The notes beneath the pieces are model-generated. The model had not been told where the DNA came from. It worked only from the letters and a program-made list of their open reading frames with translations, and searched no databases. Shown here piece by piece: positions 32,067 through 46,073 of a stretch of 64,000 bases of DNA (positions within the stretch are counted from its first letter, which is position 1; each line of letters begins with the position of its first letter). The position numbers and the translations under genes were made by a program. The stretch covers positions 77,501-141,500 of the forward strand of contig MCFG01000090.1 of NCBI GenBank assembly GCA_002104895.1, read 5' to 3'. This stretch comes from Anaeromyces robustus. Lineage: Eukaryota; Neocallimastigomycota; Neocallimastigomycetes; Neocallimastigales; Neocallimastigaceae.

Positions 32067-33560
32067 AAAAAAAAAATAGTTGAAAAAAAAAGCATTTCTT
32101 CGTATCTATCAATTTCTATTTCTATTTATACTTTTATATATTTTATTTTATTATTTTTTTTTTTTTTTAATTCTTTTATTATTTATTTATAGAAGTTTAA
32201 AGATTTTTTTATTTTTTTTATTATTATTAATAAATAAAATAAAATAAAAGTTTAGAATAATAGAAAATAAAAAAAAAGTTAATTAAAATCCATGATTAAA
32301 AAATAAATAAATAAATAAATAAATAAATATTTATTTATTTAGTTAAATACTTTTTTTATATAATTAATTATTTTACTATTAAATATGGCGTATGAAAATA
32401 ATAATAAATGTATCATATGATGAATTTATAGTTTTTTATATAATATTAACTTTATTTTTATGGCTCATGTTATCATATGATCTATATTAATTTGTTTTGA
32501 CAAAAAAGCAGAAAAAAATTTTTTTATTTTAATCAAAAAATTTGAATAAAAAAAACTTTAATAAATAATATTAAAATAAAAAGTAAAAATAATAAAAAAA
32601 AGTTTAAACAAAAAAAAAGAAGAATCATAATAAAAATTGATGCATCTTCAAACTAGATGATGATTGATTGTAACTTTTTGTACATAAATACAAATTAATT
32701 AACTTTTTTTTTTATTATTCTAAAAATATTATGACAATAATAAATAAGTAAATAAGTTTTAAAAAACAGAAATAAAAAAAAAAAAGAAAATAGAAAATAA
32801 TAAGTATATAAGTATATAGTATAAATAATAAATAAATAAATATTTGAATAATTAAATAATTTTTGCCTTTGTTTTTTTTTTATTATTTTATTATTTAAAT
32901 AATTAATTTTTATTAGGTTTATTTTTTAATATATTTATTTATATTGTATTGTATATTGTATTATATTGTATTATATTATAAAATATATTAACAATGGTAG
33001 GACAAAATTATTTAAAAATTTATATAAGAATTAGAATTTTTAAAAATAAAATAAAAAAATAAAATATAAAATAATTAATGACACACCACAATAATTAAAT
33101 TAATAATAAATAATTAAATAATAAAATAATAATTAAATATTAGTTTTTAAAATTTAATAATAAATAAAATCTTTTTTAATAATAATTAATAATAATGAAT
33201 GATTAAAGTAAATAAATAAATAATATTAATTAAATAAATGTATAATTATTTAATAAATAAATAAATGTATAATTAATTAATAAATAAATAAATAAATAAA
33301 TTATTTTAATTCAGTTTTTTTTTTCTTTAATTATTTTTAATATAAATTTAAAGATTATTGATGGTATTTGAAATTATTTTTAATTTATTATATTAATATT
33401 ACCAAATAAAAAAAAATTAAAAAAAAATAAAAAATATTCTTGAATAATAAAAACATCATATTAAAAGATGAATTATTTATTAATTATTATTATAATTATT
33501 TATTTATTTTAAAACATATCTAACTATTTAATTAAAAAACGGAATAAAATATTATAAAAT

Positions 33561-33895
<335 letters not shown>

Positions 33896-34776
33896 TAATA
33901 AATTGACATATTGACATATGAATTAAAAATAATTTATAATAATAAAAAAAAAGCATACTTCATGATATTTAAAATGATCATAGTATCATAATTTCATTAA
34001 ATATAATAATATCTTAATTATTAATTATATTAAAACCTTTCATAATCTTTCAATTTATATAATTTATATTTACATTTACATTTTTAATATTTACATTTTA
34101 TAATATATATTTTACTCATATTCATTTATTTATTATAACTACTTTCAAACTTGTAGAAATAAATTTACTTCCTTAATTTTTTAATAAAATAAATTTATTT
34201 ATTATTATTCTTACAATTATTATTGTATTTTTTATTATTTATTATTTATGATTATTATTTATTATTATTTTTACTATATAATTATAATTATTATTTATTA
34301 AAAAAAAAGAAATTATTTTTAAACTTTTTTTTGGATGATTTAAAAAAAATATAACTATGACAATTCAAAAAAATAATAAAATAATAGATAGTGATCTATT
34401 ATTACTGCCAAAAAAGATTTTTTAAAATTTTAAATTTTTTTTTTTTTTTTTTATTTTAATTATTTTTATTTATGAATTCAGGCAGTAAAAAAAATTAAAC
34501 TATTTAATATGCACTACTTTTTTTTTTTTAACAAAAAATTTTTATTGAATTTTTTTATTTATTTAGTATTTAAAATTACATATATATTTTTTAATATTTT
34601 AATATTTTTATGGTATTGTTTCATGCAATATTAATGAATGAACAATAAATAAATTGAATCTAAATAAAAATATAAAGTTTAATTTTTTTAGTGTAACTTT
34701 TTTTTTTTTCAATTAATATGCAAGTTTTTATTATTATTTATTATTTATATATATAATTTTAACTAGTATAAAAGGG

Positions 34777-34832
34777 ACAATTATACAATTATACAATTAT
34801 ACAATTATACAATTATACAATTTTACAATTAT
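34777..34832. repeat. (ACAATTAT)n octanucleotide tandem repeat
   Basis: Seven copies of an eight-base unit, five perfect in a row, one with TTTT and a final perfect one. Located in the gene-poor region; no function visible. Confidence 0.85.
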
Positions 34833-35529
34833 TCAAATTTAAATTTTTAAAATTTATTGCTAATAAAACTTATATAAAAAATCTTTACTCTTTGCTTCTT
34901 TATAAATTATGAATTGAATAATAAGGAGTAAAGAAAAATAATCATCATATAAATTGTTGAAACATAATATTTTATTTACTTTAAGAAAAAAAAATTAATC
35001 TTATTGAATCTTTTATTTCAATCAAAAAAAAAAATTTTTTTTTTAATACTATAATTATCTATCTTATATTTGATAAAATATTATAAAAATTTATAACTTT
35101 AAATAGAATATTTTTTTTAGGTTATTTTATTATAATTTTATATTAATAAATATAAATTATTAATAGCTCATAAAAATGAATAAAAAGAAAGAAATATATT
35201 CTCTTTCTTTAGTTTAAAATGTATAAGTTATTAAATTTAGATTATATGATTATATTTATTGTATAATAAATATAAAGAAAAATATAATAAATTTTCTGAA
35301 ATTATAATAATTTTAATAAAAGATTATCGAATATAGCTCTTCTAAATAAAAAAAAATTGAAATTCAGTTAATAATAAAAAAAGAAATAAATGAATTTTAT
35401 GGTTGATATACTATCATATTTTTTTTTTCATACTTTAAGATAAAAAATATTAAATATTAATTAAAGAATATTTTTTTATCATGTACACAAATGTAATAAT
35501 AAAAAAAAAAAAAAAAAAAAGGATATTGA

Positions 35530-35805
35530 TGAAATTTAATATGAATTACATCTAATTAAAGAGAAGAAAAAGACAATTAAATAAATATATTCTATTGTTT
35601 CAATGATTGATTCACTTTCATTAACATTAAGGGTAATAAATAAAAAAGGTATACTCTTAAAACTTTTCTACTTTTAAAAAAAAACTATTTTCGAATTAAA
35701 TAGGTATATATTTTCATACGCTTAAAAACGTGTTATCCATTTGATACCTAGATTAAGATAAAGATATTCAAAACAAAAATATAATAATATGTTTAGCATC
35801 ACAAA

Positions 35806-35843
<38 letters not shown>

Positions 35844-36333
35844 CAGTATTAGTATTATTATTATTGTATTCACTAATATTTTTTCTTTTTGAGACTGGCT
35901 GCCAAAGCATTTATATTTAACTACCCAAGAAGAGAATCCAATACTTTTTATACATATTAGTACTTTCTTATTACTATTGTTATATATTTATAATTAAAAA
36001 AAATTAACAAAGTATTAATACTTTTTTTTTTTTTTTTTACTTCAAAGCTTCTCCTATTCAACAAATTTTATAACATTATTGCTATTACCAAAAAAAAAAA
36101 AAAAAAAAAAAAGCATTATAAAAAAGTTAAATTCCATTCCATTTTATTTTTTTTTTTTTATCATTTTCAACCTCTATGTCTCTTGAAATTCCTTTTGAAG
36201 ATACCTTACCTTTATTATATTAATTCGGCAAAAAAATATTGATTAGCTATAATGGTGGGGTGGTAAAAATAATACGACAGTTCCTTAATATATGGATGAT
36301 TTTTTTGAAAAAGATAATGTAAATATTTCTGAT
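35530..36333 (-). pseudogene. Probable decayed gene in several coding-like pieces
   Basis: On the minus strand several short, compositionally coding-like segments follow each other but are broken by stops and frame shifts. 36333-36215, after a good TAG acceptor, reads QKYLHYLFQKNHPYIKELSY and then YFYHPTIIANQYFFAELI before two TAA stops. 36219-36127, in another frame, reads YNKGKVSSKGISRDIEVEN. Around 35910-35960 there is MYKKYWILFLGS and a stop. 35910-35722 is an intact 62-codon frame starting MLWQPVSKRKNISEY, with an Asn run, ending NLGIKWITRF. 35530-35670 reads PFLFITLNVNESESIIETIEY. I do not recognise the parent family. It could also be a real gene with unusual introns, or an unrecognised mobile-element relic. 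Confidence 0.35.
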
Positions 36334-36710
36334 CTACATTTTTTTTAAATTAGTTTAATACGAAATTGTTCATTAAAGAGAAATATTTTAAACATCCATA
36401 ATAAATTATAAAAAATATAATAAAAAGAAAAAAACATAATAATATTTTTATTATAAATATATGTAAATATAAGTATATTTTTGTTAATATACCAATTTTA
36501 TAATTTTTTAGAGAATAAATTAAAAAAATAAAGAAAAAGAATAACTTTTATTAAACCTTTTTATATTAATGAATTAGTTAATATTATTAAAAAAAATATC
36601 AAATATTAATAGATAATATTAGATAATAATAATAATAATAATCAATAAAAATGTATTAAGTGAAATTTTTAATACATTATTTGTTTATTTATTTGTTTAT
36701 TTATTTATTT

Positions 36711-36742
<32 letters not shown>

Positions 36743-38352
36743 TACAAATTGTAACAATAATTAAAAATTTATTCATTAATTCATAATAATTGATATTTAA
36801 TTTAATATTCAATATTTAAACTAACCTTTAATATTAAAATTTGAATTATTTATTAACCTTTTTAATTAATATTTTTAAATATATATTATATTATATATTA
36901 TATGTATATTTTTTTTTATATTTTATATTTTATATATACTTTCAATTTTGTAATTTTCTAAAATTGAAAATATAACCTATGTTATGATATAAAATTTTAA
37001 AATAAAAAATATTTTAATTTGTATTGACATTCTATTATCAGTTAATATCTTTTTTCATCTTAAAAGATATCATAAATTATCATACCTCATAAATTATTAC
37101 ATTTTAAATTAATACATTATTAATTAGAAAAAATTAATTTTAATAATAATTATTTTTCATAAATGTAATTCCCCACTATTATTTTAATTATTCTATAAAT
37201 AATTATGGTTAAATTTAATATACAAAACAAAAAAATATAAAAAAATAAATATATATATATAACAATTAAATAAATAAAATAAAATAAAATAAAATAAAAT
37301 AAAATAAAATATATAACTTAAAATCATGATAGAGGAGTAAAAGAAGAATTAATCATATAAACTAAAAAAAATATTATTATTATTATTAATTTAAATACTT
37401 TTTTTCTTCTAATTCTTAGTTTTTTTTTAATATCCATTTTAAAAAAATAAAATATTAATCATTCTATTTTTTTTTATATTAATAAATATTTGTTTTAAAA
37501 AAAAATGTTTTGTTGTACATTTATTTAATTATTAATTAACTATTTATTTAATAATTTAATAATTTATATATTTATTTGTTGATTTTATATTTATTTATTC
37601 ATTTAATTATTAATTATTTATTATTATTTTATTTGTTCGAAATTTTTTGCTTTTTTAATTCCATCATTTTTTTATTATTATTTTTATTTTATTTTTATTT
37701 TTTTTTTTTGGTGTTATTAAAAAAGAGTATGTTCGAAAATGTTCAATCTAGAATTTAAAAATGTTGAGAAAAAAAAAGATAAAAAAAAAAAAAAACTTTA
37801 ATTAATTAATTAAAAATTCTTGGTAATGACTTACAAAAAAAATGTATTAAAAAATGTTCAAAATATTTTTTTAATATGTTTAAAAACCAAACATAATAAA
37901 AAAGATAATAATAAAATAAAAAACAAAAGTAAAGATGATTTTTATTTTATATCAATATTTTAATTTATTTATTATAAAAGGGTTTTTTTTTTTTTTTTTT
38001 CATAATTTATATATTTTATTTTATTTTGTGGTTATTATAACAATAAAATATAAAAAATATAAAAGATCATTTAATAATCATTTAATAATAATAATAATAA
38101 TAATAATTAATAATAATATTAAATATTAATTAATAATATTAATTAATAAATAATAATTTTAAATTTTTAAATTTTTTTTTTTTTTTAATATAATTAATTA
38201 ATATTAATTAAAATAATTTAATTTTTTAAAATTTAATAATTAAATATAAAATGATTTTGATCAATTTTTAAAATTGTTGCATTTTAAACATTTTTTTTAT
38301 TATTATTATGTAAAACATTGTTAAGCATTTCCCATTTATTTTTTTTTCACAA

Positions 38353-38394
38353 CCACAAACCACAAACCACAAACCACAAACCACAAACCACAAC
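38353..38394. repeat. (CCACAAA)n heptamer repeat, G-rich on the minus strand
   Basis: Five perfect CCACAAA units plus a sixth variant (CCACAAC), followed by CAACAAC. On the minus strand it reads TTTGTGG. It is the most G/C-containing simple repeat in the window. Confidence 0.85.
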
Positions 38395-38780
38395 AACAAC
38401 CTATAGCTTTAAAATTATTTATAAAGTATATGAATTTTTTTAATAATTATTAATGTAATCTATGATTATTAAAAATAATAATTATTATAATTATAAAAAT
38501 AAAAATTAGTTTAATAATATTTTCTACAAGAAACTTATTCAACATTATAAAAAGTATTTTCGGAATAAAATAAAAGGGAATAAATATTTTTTTCCCTATT
38601 TTTTTTTTTTTTTTTTTGTTAATAAACTTTATTTTTTCCCTATTTTTTTGTTAATAAACTTTATATTCATTATACTTTAGATTCATTATAAATATGGTCT
38701 TATTAAAAAAGCAAGCAATTATTATTATTATAAATTAATTTGATATTGTCTATAGAATTGTTAACAAAAATAAAGTTATA

Positions 38781-38812
38781 ATGTATTAATGTATTAATGT
38801 ATTAATGTATTA
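38781..38812. repeat. (ATGTATTA)n octamer repeat
   Basis: Four perfect tandem copies, followed by degenerate copies to about 38835. Located in the gene-poor region. Confidence 0.8.
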
Positions 38813-39179
38813 AATGTATTACGCAATGTATTAATAAATCCTATTTAATTTGTAATACGTAAAATTTAATAATACATTTTGTTTTTTTTTTTTAAAAAAA
38901 AATTTTTTTTTTTGAAAATAATACGTAATAACTAAAAAAGATAATTTCTATCAAACATATAATTCAAATATATAATTCAAATATATAAATTTTAATATAA
39001 ATAAATAAATGTATTAATATATTAATATATAAATAAATTATATGATCCATAGAAATAGATAAATAAATAAATAAATAAATGAATGGATAAAATAAATAAA
39101 TGAATGGATAAAATAAATAATTCATTATTAATGATAATAATTTTAATTATATTTTTATAATTAGATATTATGAAATAGC

Positions 39180-39545
39180 ATTGGCATTGGCATCATTAAA
39201 TATTCTTTTTCTTTTTTTTTTTTTATTTTTTATTTGATTTTTTATAAAAAGTCCATTAATTCTTTACTTAATTTGAAATTGAAATTGAAATTGAAATTGT
39301 GGCTCATTTTCCTTGTTAAGTAAAATAAAATGAAAAAATAAAATGGAAAAAATAATTTTTTTTTAAAAAAAAAAAAATAATTAAAAATTAGATTGAATAT
39401 AATCCAATCGTTTTATCATTTGAAAATTTAAAAGGTGTTTCCATATTCATATTCAAATATTATAAAATATTATAAAATATACAGAAAAAAAATTCATATC
39501 ATTTATTCATTGCCAATAAACTTAATGAATGATGCCAATGCCAAT
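39180..39545. repeat. 18-bp perfect inverted repeat with a 330-bp spacer
   Basis: The arm at 39180-39197 (ATTGGCATTGGCATCATT) is the exact reverse complement of the arm at 39528-39545. These arms are among the least A/T-biased sequences nearby, so a chance match is less likely than for A/T runs. The spacer shows no coding frame. It could be the ends of a small non-autonomous element or part of a structured transcript; no target-site duplication was evident to me. Confidence 0.6.
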
Positions 39546-40277
39546 AAATTTCCCTTTTAAGCTTGGTTTTTTTTTTTCCTTTTTTTTTTTTTTTTTTTTT
39601 TATTGTTATTATTATTATTGTTTAATAGTAATAGTATAGTAATAATTATTTTTTTTTCTAATTTTCAAAGTGTATAAAGTAAAAAAAAAAAAAATTAGAA
39701 AGAATAATTATTACAGTTATTACAATTATTACAATTTAAGATTAGAAAAGTAACGGGATGTTTAGAACATGTGCTATTTTTATTGGACACAAAGAAAGTG
39801 ACTCTAATTAAATAAAAAAAAGTGGATTTGAATATTATTATTACTATTCATATTAAAAAGATTTGATAATAATGTAAAATAAATAATAAAAAATAAATGA
39901 ATATTTAATAATATAAATAAATTAATATTATTAATTAACTAACTAACTAACTAAATAACAGAAATGGGAATGTTCAAAAAGTTTTTTTTTTTTTTTTTTT
40001 AAATAATCATTGATCATGATATTTTTTGATAATTGATAATTTTTAAAAATAAAAATAATTTGATATTTGATAAATAAAATTTTAATTATTAATTTTTTAT
40101 AATTATTAATTTTTATAATTATTAATTTTTAATTATCATTTTCCGCTTAGTTTAAGATTATCAAGATTTACTAGCAAATTCTATGGATTTTTTTAACGAT
40201 TTCAAATGATTTCATTTTTAATTTTTTAATATTTAATTTTTTAATTTTTAATTTTAATTTTATTATTAAAAATGTTT

Positions 40278-40313
<36 letters not shown>

Positions 40314-40732
40314 ATAAAAACATTTTTTTTGTTAATTTAATGAAATGTTTAATAATTATTTATTTATTTATTTATGATGGATGATGAGAATGATGAGAAT
40401 GATGGGAATGGATGATAGAAATAAAATGAATAAAATAATATAAATAAATAAATGATATAATAATTAAATGAAAATTTATTCAATAATTATTCGTTTATGA
40501 AATGAAATGAAATTAAAAAAAAAAGTTTTACATTTTTTTAATAATGACTTATTTAATTTAATAATTATTTCAAAATATTTTTAAATGTTTTTAAATATTT
40601 AAAATGTATTTCTTTCTATAAAAGATAAAAAAAAAATAAAAAAAAAGAGATAATTTATTTAATTATTTGTTAAAATCTTCTCTGATTTGTTCAAATTACA
40701 AATTAACAAATTATTTTTTGTTTTAAGTCTTT

Positions 40733-40774
<42 letters not shown>

Positions 40775-43700
40775 AAAGCAACCCATAAAAATACAATGCC
40801 AATAATATTAATTTAAATAGTTAAAAATGTTAAAAAATAAAAAAAAATAAAGACAAAAAAACAATAGAAAAACAATGGAAAAAAACAGAAAACAGAAAAA
40901 AAAAACAGAAAAAATATATATATATAAAACTATAGTATGATATTTTTTTTTCTATTTATATATATATATCATTACATCACCATTTTTAGTTTTTTTTTTT
41001 TTTTAAAAAACACTACTTTTTTTTTTTTTATACATCCGATATTTTTTTATTTTAGATTTAAATCACTTTAATTGCAATGAAAAAAAAAAAAAAAAAATAC
41101 AAAAAAGATAAAATACAAAAAAAATAAAAAAAAAAGATGGTACATTTCAAAAAAAAATTATAATTATAATTAAAATTTTAAAAATTAAAAATTAAAATAA
41201 AAAAAATTATATTTTATGATAATTTTATTTAATATTATTTATTTATTTAAATATATATATTATTAATAATGTTAATGAATGAATGAATAAATATTAAATA
41301 AATAAATCAATAAATAAATGATTTAAAAACGGGTGTTGTAAGAATTATGAAATAATAGAAAATAGAAAAAAAGAAAAAAAAAAAGATAAAATTTATTTAA
41401 ATCTTATTTATTTATTCATTTACTTATTAATTAATTTTTAATTTCTTTTTATTATTATTTTAAGTTTTGTCATTATTTTACATGGACATTTGAACAACAC
41501 TGTGTTTAATTAAATTCATAATATTAAAAAAAAAGACATCATAATATATTCATTATATATTATTATATATTCATTATATATTATTTATAGTTATTTTATT
41601 CTTTTATATTATAATAATGGATTAAATATAGCCTTTTAATTGTATATATATATTACATTATATTTTATTTTATTGATTTACTTGTGTGCTATTGATGATG
41701 ATTATATAGTATAATTATGATATTACACAATATCATATAAAATAATAATCATTTATAAAAAAATGTATTTTTATATTATAATAATAATGTTATAATATAT
41801 AAAATAATATATATTATAATATATAATATTTCTTTTGTTATATATATAATCTATTGAATAGTCAGAATGTATTAAATTAAGTTTCATTCAATATTAAACT
41901 TAATTTTTTATTAATTTACAAATTTCTTCATTTTTATTATTATATTATAAAATGAAAAAAAAAATGCTAAAGAAGTAAAAAAAAAAAAAAAAAAAAAAAG
42001 ATGAACATAATTATTATTAAAAAAAATATATATATAAAATATAAAATATATAAAATATAATAAATATATATTAAATAATAAATAATAAATAATAATAGTT
42101 AATAATAATAATAATAAAAAAAAACAATAAGACAAAAAGACTAAAAAAAAAACAAAAAAAAAAACAAAAGAAAAAAAAAAGTTTAATTTATATTATATAT
42201 TATACATTTAATTTTAATATTCCATTTTATTTATACAATTATATTAAAATATATAAATGTATAATAAAATCATTCACATTAAAGTATATTTTATTATATA
42301 TATATTATATTTTATAATATATTTTATTATATATTTTATAATATATTTGATTATATATTATTTAATAACTTTATTTTTTTTTTAATATTTTACTTTGTGT
42401 TAAAATTTTTTGTAATACAAAAATAATAGAAAATTAAATTATTAATTAATTTAATTTAATGGGTTAAAATAAAAAAAAGAAAAAAGGACAAAGTTAAAAA
42501 AAAAAAATTTCTTTTTTCATCTAGTCAAGTATTCAAATTTTTTATATTAAATAAAAGTTTTGTATAAATTTTTATATATTGGAAAATTTTAATTTTTAAT
42601 TTATTTTATTTTTTTTTTTTTTTTAATTTTAATATTCATATCATTTCTTATTTTAAGTATACAACATTTAATTTAATTTAACCAATTAAATAAATAGGTA
42701 ATAAGAATATTAAAATATTAAAAAAAAAGTACATATTAAATATTTAATTTATTTTCTTGTATATAAATATATAAACTATTAATCAATGTATTATATTAAT
42801 GTATTCTATACATATATATTAATATAATAATAATATATTATTTAAATTTAATGACTCTTTTTTATAATATATTATTAAATCATCAAATAAATATTCATTT
42901 CAATTATTTATTCTCCATTAACCTCATTTTTTTTTTTTTTTTTTATGGTATGCTTAATTGATTTCTAATTCAATATAATATATAAAAATATATATTATTA
43001 TAATATAATAATAATAAGAATCATTAATATATAATAGATATATTAGTCTTTATTATTAATATATGTATATATAAAGTAGTTTATGTAGAATCAATTTTAT
43101 TATATGTTAAAATATTAGTATATAATATATTTAATATAAAATTATTTTATGTATTTTATATATTTCATTATTCTCCATTTTTTATTAGTAATAAAATCAT
43201 GAATTTTTTTTTTTTTTTCTTTTTTATTCATCATAATTATTCATCTTTTATTAATAAATTAAATAATTAAATGTTAAAATTTTAAAAAAAAAAATTTATT
43301 ATTATAATAAATATATAATAAATAGAATATTATAAAATATTATAAAATAGAATAAATATACCTTAAATAGTAAAAAGAAAGAAGCATTTAATTAATTATT
43401 TAATATTAAATAATTTATTACAAAATTATTATAATATTAACTAACTAAATAAATAAATATATAAGTAAATAAATAAAGAAAATAAATGAATAAATAAATA
43501 AATATAGAATAAAATAAATAAATGAATAAATAGTATTATATATACTATTATAATAAATGGAAATGATTTAAAATGATTTAAAATAATATAATAATAATAT
43601 AAAATAATAATTTATTATATATTTATTATTTTATATATCTATTAATTTAATAGTAAATAAGTAAAAAATTATTTATTATTATTTATTATTTATTATTATT

Positions 43701-44304
43701 ATTATAATTTTTTTCAAAAAAAAAAAAAATTTTTTTTATATATATATAGATATGTCTCTTGAATTTTTTTTTTTTCTTCAAATTAAAAAAAAAAAAATTA
43801 TATAGTGAAAAAATTTTTCTTCATTTTTTTCTTTATTTTTCTTTTATTTTTACAACGTTTTGCTAATAAAATTATATTAATTTATTTAATTTTTTTAAAA
43901 AAAAATAATAATATTATTATATTAATATATATAAATAGAAATAATAATATATAATATCAAATATATAAAATAATTAATTATTAAAATATTAAAGAAAAAA
44001 AGAAAAAGGAAAAAAAAAAAAGAAAAAAGAAAAAAGAAAATTAAAAAAACAGTGATAATTCTATCTTTATTTTTTTTTTAATAAGAAAAAAAAAAGAAAG
44101 AAAGTAGTAAATTAAATTAAAAAGAGAAATAAAAAAATAATACAGAAAGTAAAATAAATATATAAATAAATAAAAATTTAATAATTTAAATAATATAAAG
44201 TATTTCATTATTTTTTTTTTTACTAGTAAAAATAGTAAATACACACATTTCTATTTAATTCCCATCTTTTTATTATCATTAGAGAAAAATAAAATAATAT
44301 AAAA

Positions 44305-45966
44305 ATGTTTAAGAATATATCAATACTATTTATATATACTCTTTTATTATTAATAAAAGATATATATGCCATAGGTATGTTTTAAATTATATATTAATTT
44401 TGAATTAAGTAAAAAACAAAATAAATTATATTAATTTTGAATTATTTAATTTTAGTAAAAAGAATAAAGTAAACTAATTTAAAATTATTTATAATTTAAA
44501 AATGAATTAAATAATAATAATAATAATAATATATATTATATAAAATAGATTTTAATATAAAAGAATCAGATTTAAAATTTACAGTACATTTAGATGCTAA
44601 TATGCTTGTTAAAAAAGAAAAAGTATTTTTAACATGGAATTATGAAAATATCCCTATAAACAGTACATATACCATTGATTTATTAACTAATGCTACATAT
44701 AATGAAAATGGATTTTTAACTTGTGGTGAAGAAGTTTATACTATTGTTAATAACTTAACAACATCATATTACAAATGGAAAACTATAAAATTAAATAAAT
44801 ATAACAGTTATAGTTTCTTTGTAACTGTTGAAGGTACTAATATTTATGGTGCCTCAAAAATTGTACCTTATGTTCGTAAGTATTTCATTATTAATAATAA
44901 TACTATTATTTTTATATAAAGAATTAATAATTTTATTTAATTTTATTCTATTATTTTTATCCTATTATTTTATGAATTTTTTATATAATTTTTATTTTTT
45001 TTTTTTTCATCTTTTTATTAAATAAATAAAATAAAATAAAATAATTTCAATTATTAAATGTCAATTTCTTTTATTATTATTATATATATAATAGCTGATT
45101 TTTGGAAATATATTAAAAAGGGAGAACAAAGACCATTTATTAGTAATGGTAGAGGTGAAGATGTTTTTAATAAAAATGGTACTGTTGTTGCAGGAATGGT
45201 TAGTGCCCCTGAAGATATTGAATATACCTATGCTGTAGTTGATGAAGATGGCAAAATTATTGATGGTGTTGATATAGAAGGATTAATTAAATCCAATAAA
45301 CAAGAAAGTGAACATACCAGTAAATCTATCTATCATATATTATTTACTGGTTTAGTTTTATCTGCATTCATTATCGTTATGAGTGTTACTGTCCAAAAGT
45401 ATAGAAAGATTAATGATGATAAAAAATCAGATTTAGAAAAATTCAGTGACAATTATTATCCTCATGAATTTGGTCAAGACATTAACTTAGAAGAAATTAA
45501 ATCTGATACCTCTGGAAGTGAAGTACTTCGTGAAAAGTTAAAACAAGAAGCTTTACAAATTGAAAGAAATAAAGTATTAGAAAGTATGAAAGAAAAAAAT
45601 TTAACTTCAGAACTTAGTAGTAGTAATAATTATTTAACTGTTGCAGGTACTAGTGAAGTTGTTAGTAATGCTGTTTCTAATAGTAATACAGATTACTCAT
45701 GGCATAATATGGAAGTCTTAACTTTCTCCCCTCCATTAAAAATCAATAAACCAATAAATACCAATGAAAAGGCAGGTCCAGCTCTTTCCATCTCATCTAT
45801 TCACGAAAAAGAAAGTTTAAGTGATATTCATTTAGATGATGATCAAACTAAAGATATTACTGATTCTCAAGATAGTAATAATGGTTCTGAAGGTGGTAGT
45901 TCAGATAAATTAACTCTTAATAATGAAAAAGGAAAAGAACCTTCAATAGAAATCAATGTTGTATAA
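44305..45966 (+). CDS. Secreted-pathway single-pass membrane protein, function unknown
   Basis: Three exons, 44305-44374, 44549-44875 and 45095-45966, encode 422 residues. An N-terminal signal peptide (residues 1 to about 22, ILFIYTLLLLIKDIYA) is followed by a lumenal or extracellular domain with several N-glycosylation sequons (NSTY, NATY, NLTT, NGTV) and beta-rich sequence (KVFLTWNYENIPINSTYTID). A single transmembrane helix at about 211-233 (ILFTGLVLSAFIIVMSVTV) is followed by a basic stop-transfer (QKYRK). The cytosolic tail of about 185 residues is Ser/Glu/Asp-rich and looks disordered. The lumenal domain loosely recalls fungal Kre9/Knh1-type Ig-like domains (hydrophobic-Trp motif, then YTIDL), but this is weak. 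Splice phases agree throughout. I do not recognise an orthologue. Confidence 0.85.
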
Positions 45967-46035
45967 AATTTAAATTTAAAATCATCATCCAATTCAATAT
46001 TATTTATTAATTAGTATTAAATTTTTTTTTTTTTT

Positions 46036-46073
<38 letters not shown>

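Noticed and set aside
35870-35960. Possible tRNA because of the less A/T-rich patch GAGACTGGCTGCC
   Set aside because: No cloverleaf, no T-arm TTC consensus and no paired acceptor stem could be found; the patch fits the coding-like remnant better.
40781-40788. ACCCATAA, a match to the dictyostelid upstream element (DUSE) of spliceosomal and other small RNA genes
   Set aside because: The expected structured RNA about 60 bp downstream is absent; the following sequence is A-rich repeats. Similar matches at 58154 and 61093 (minus strand) also lack an RNA downstream.
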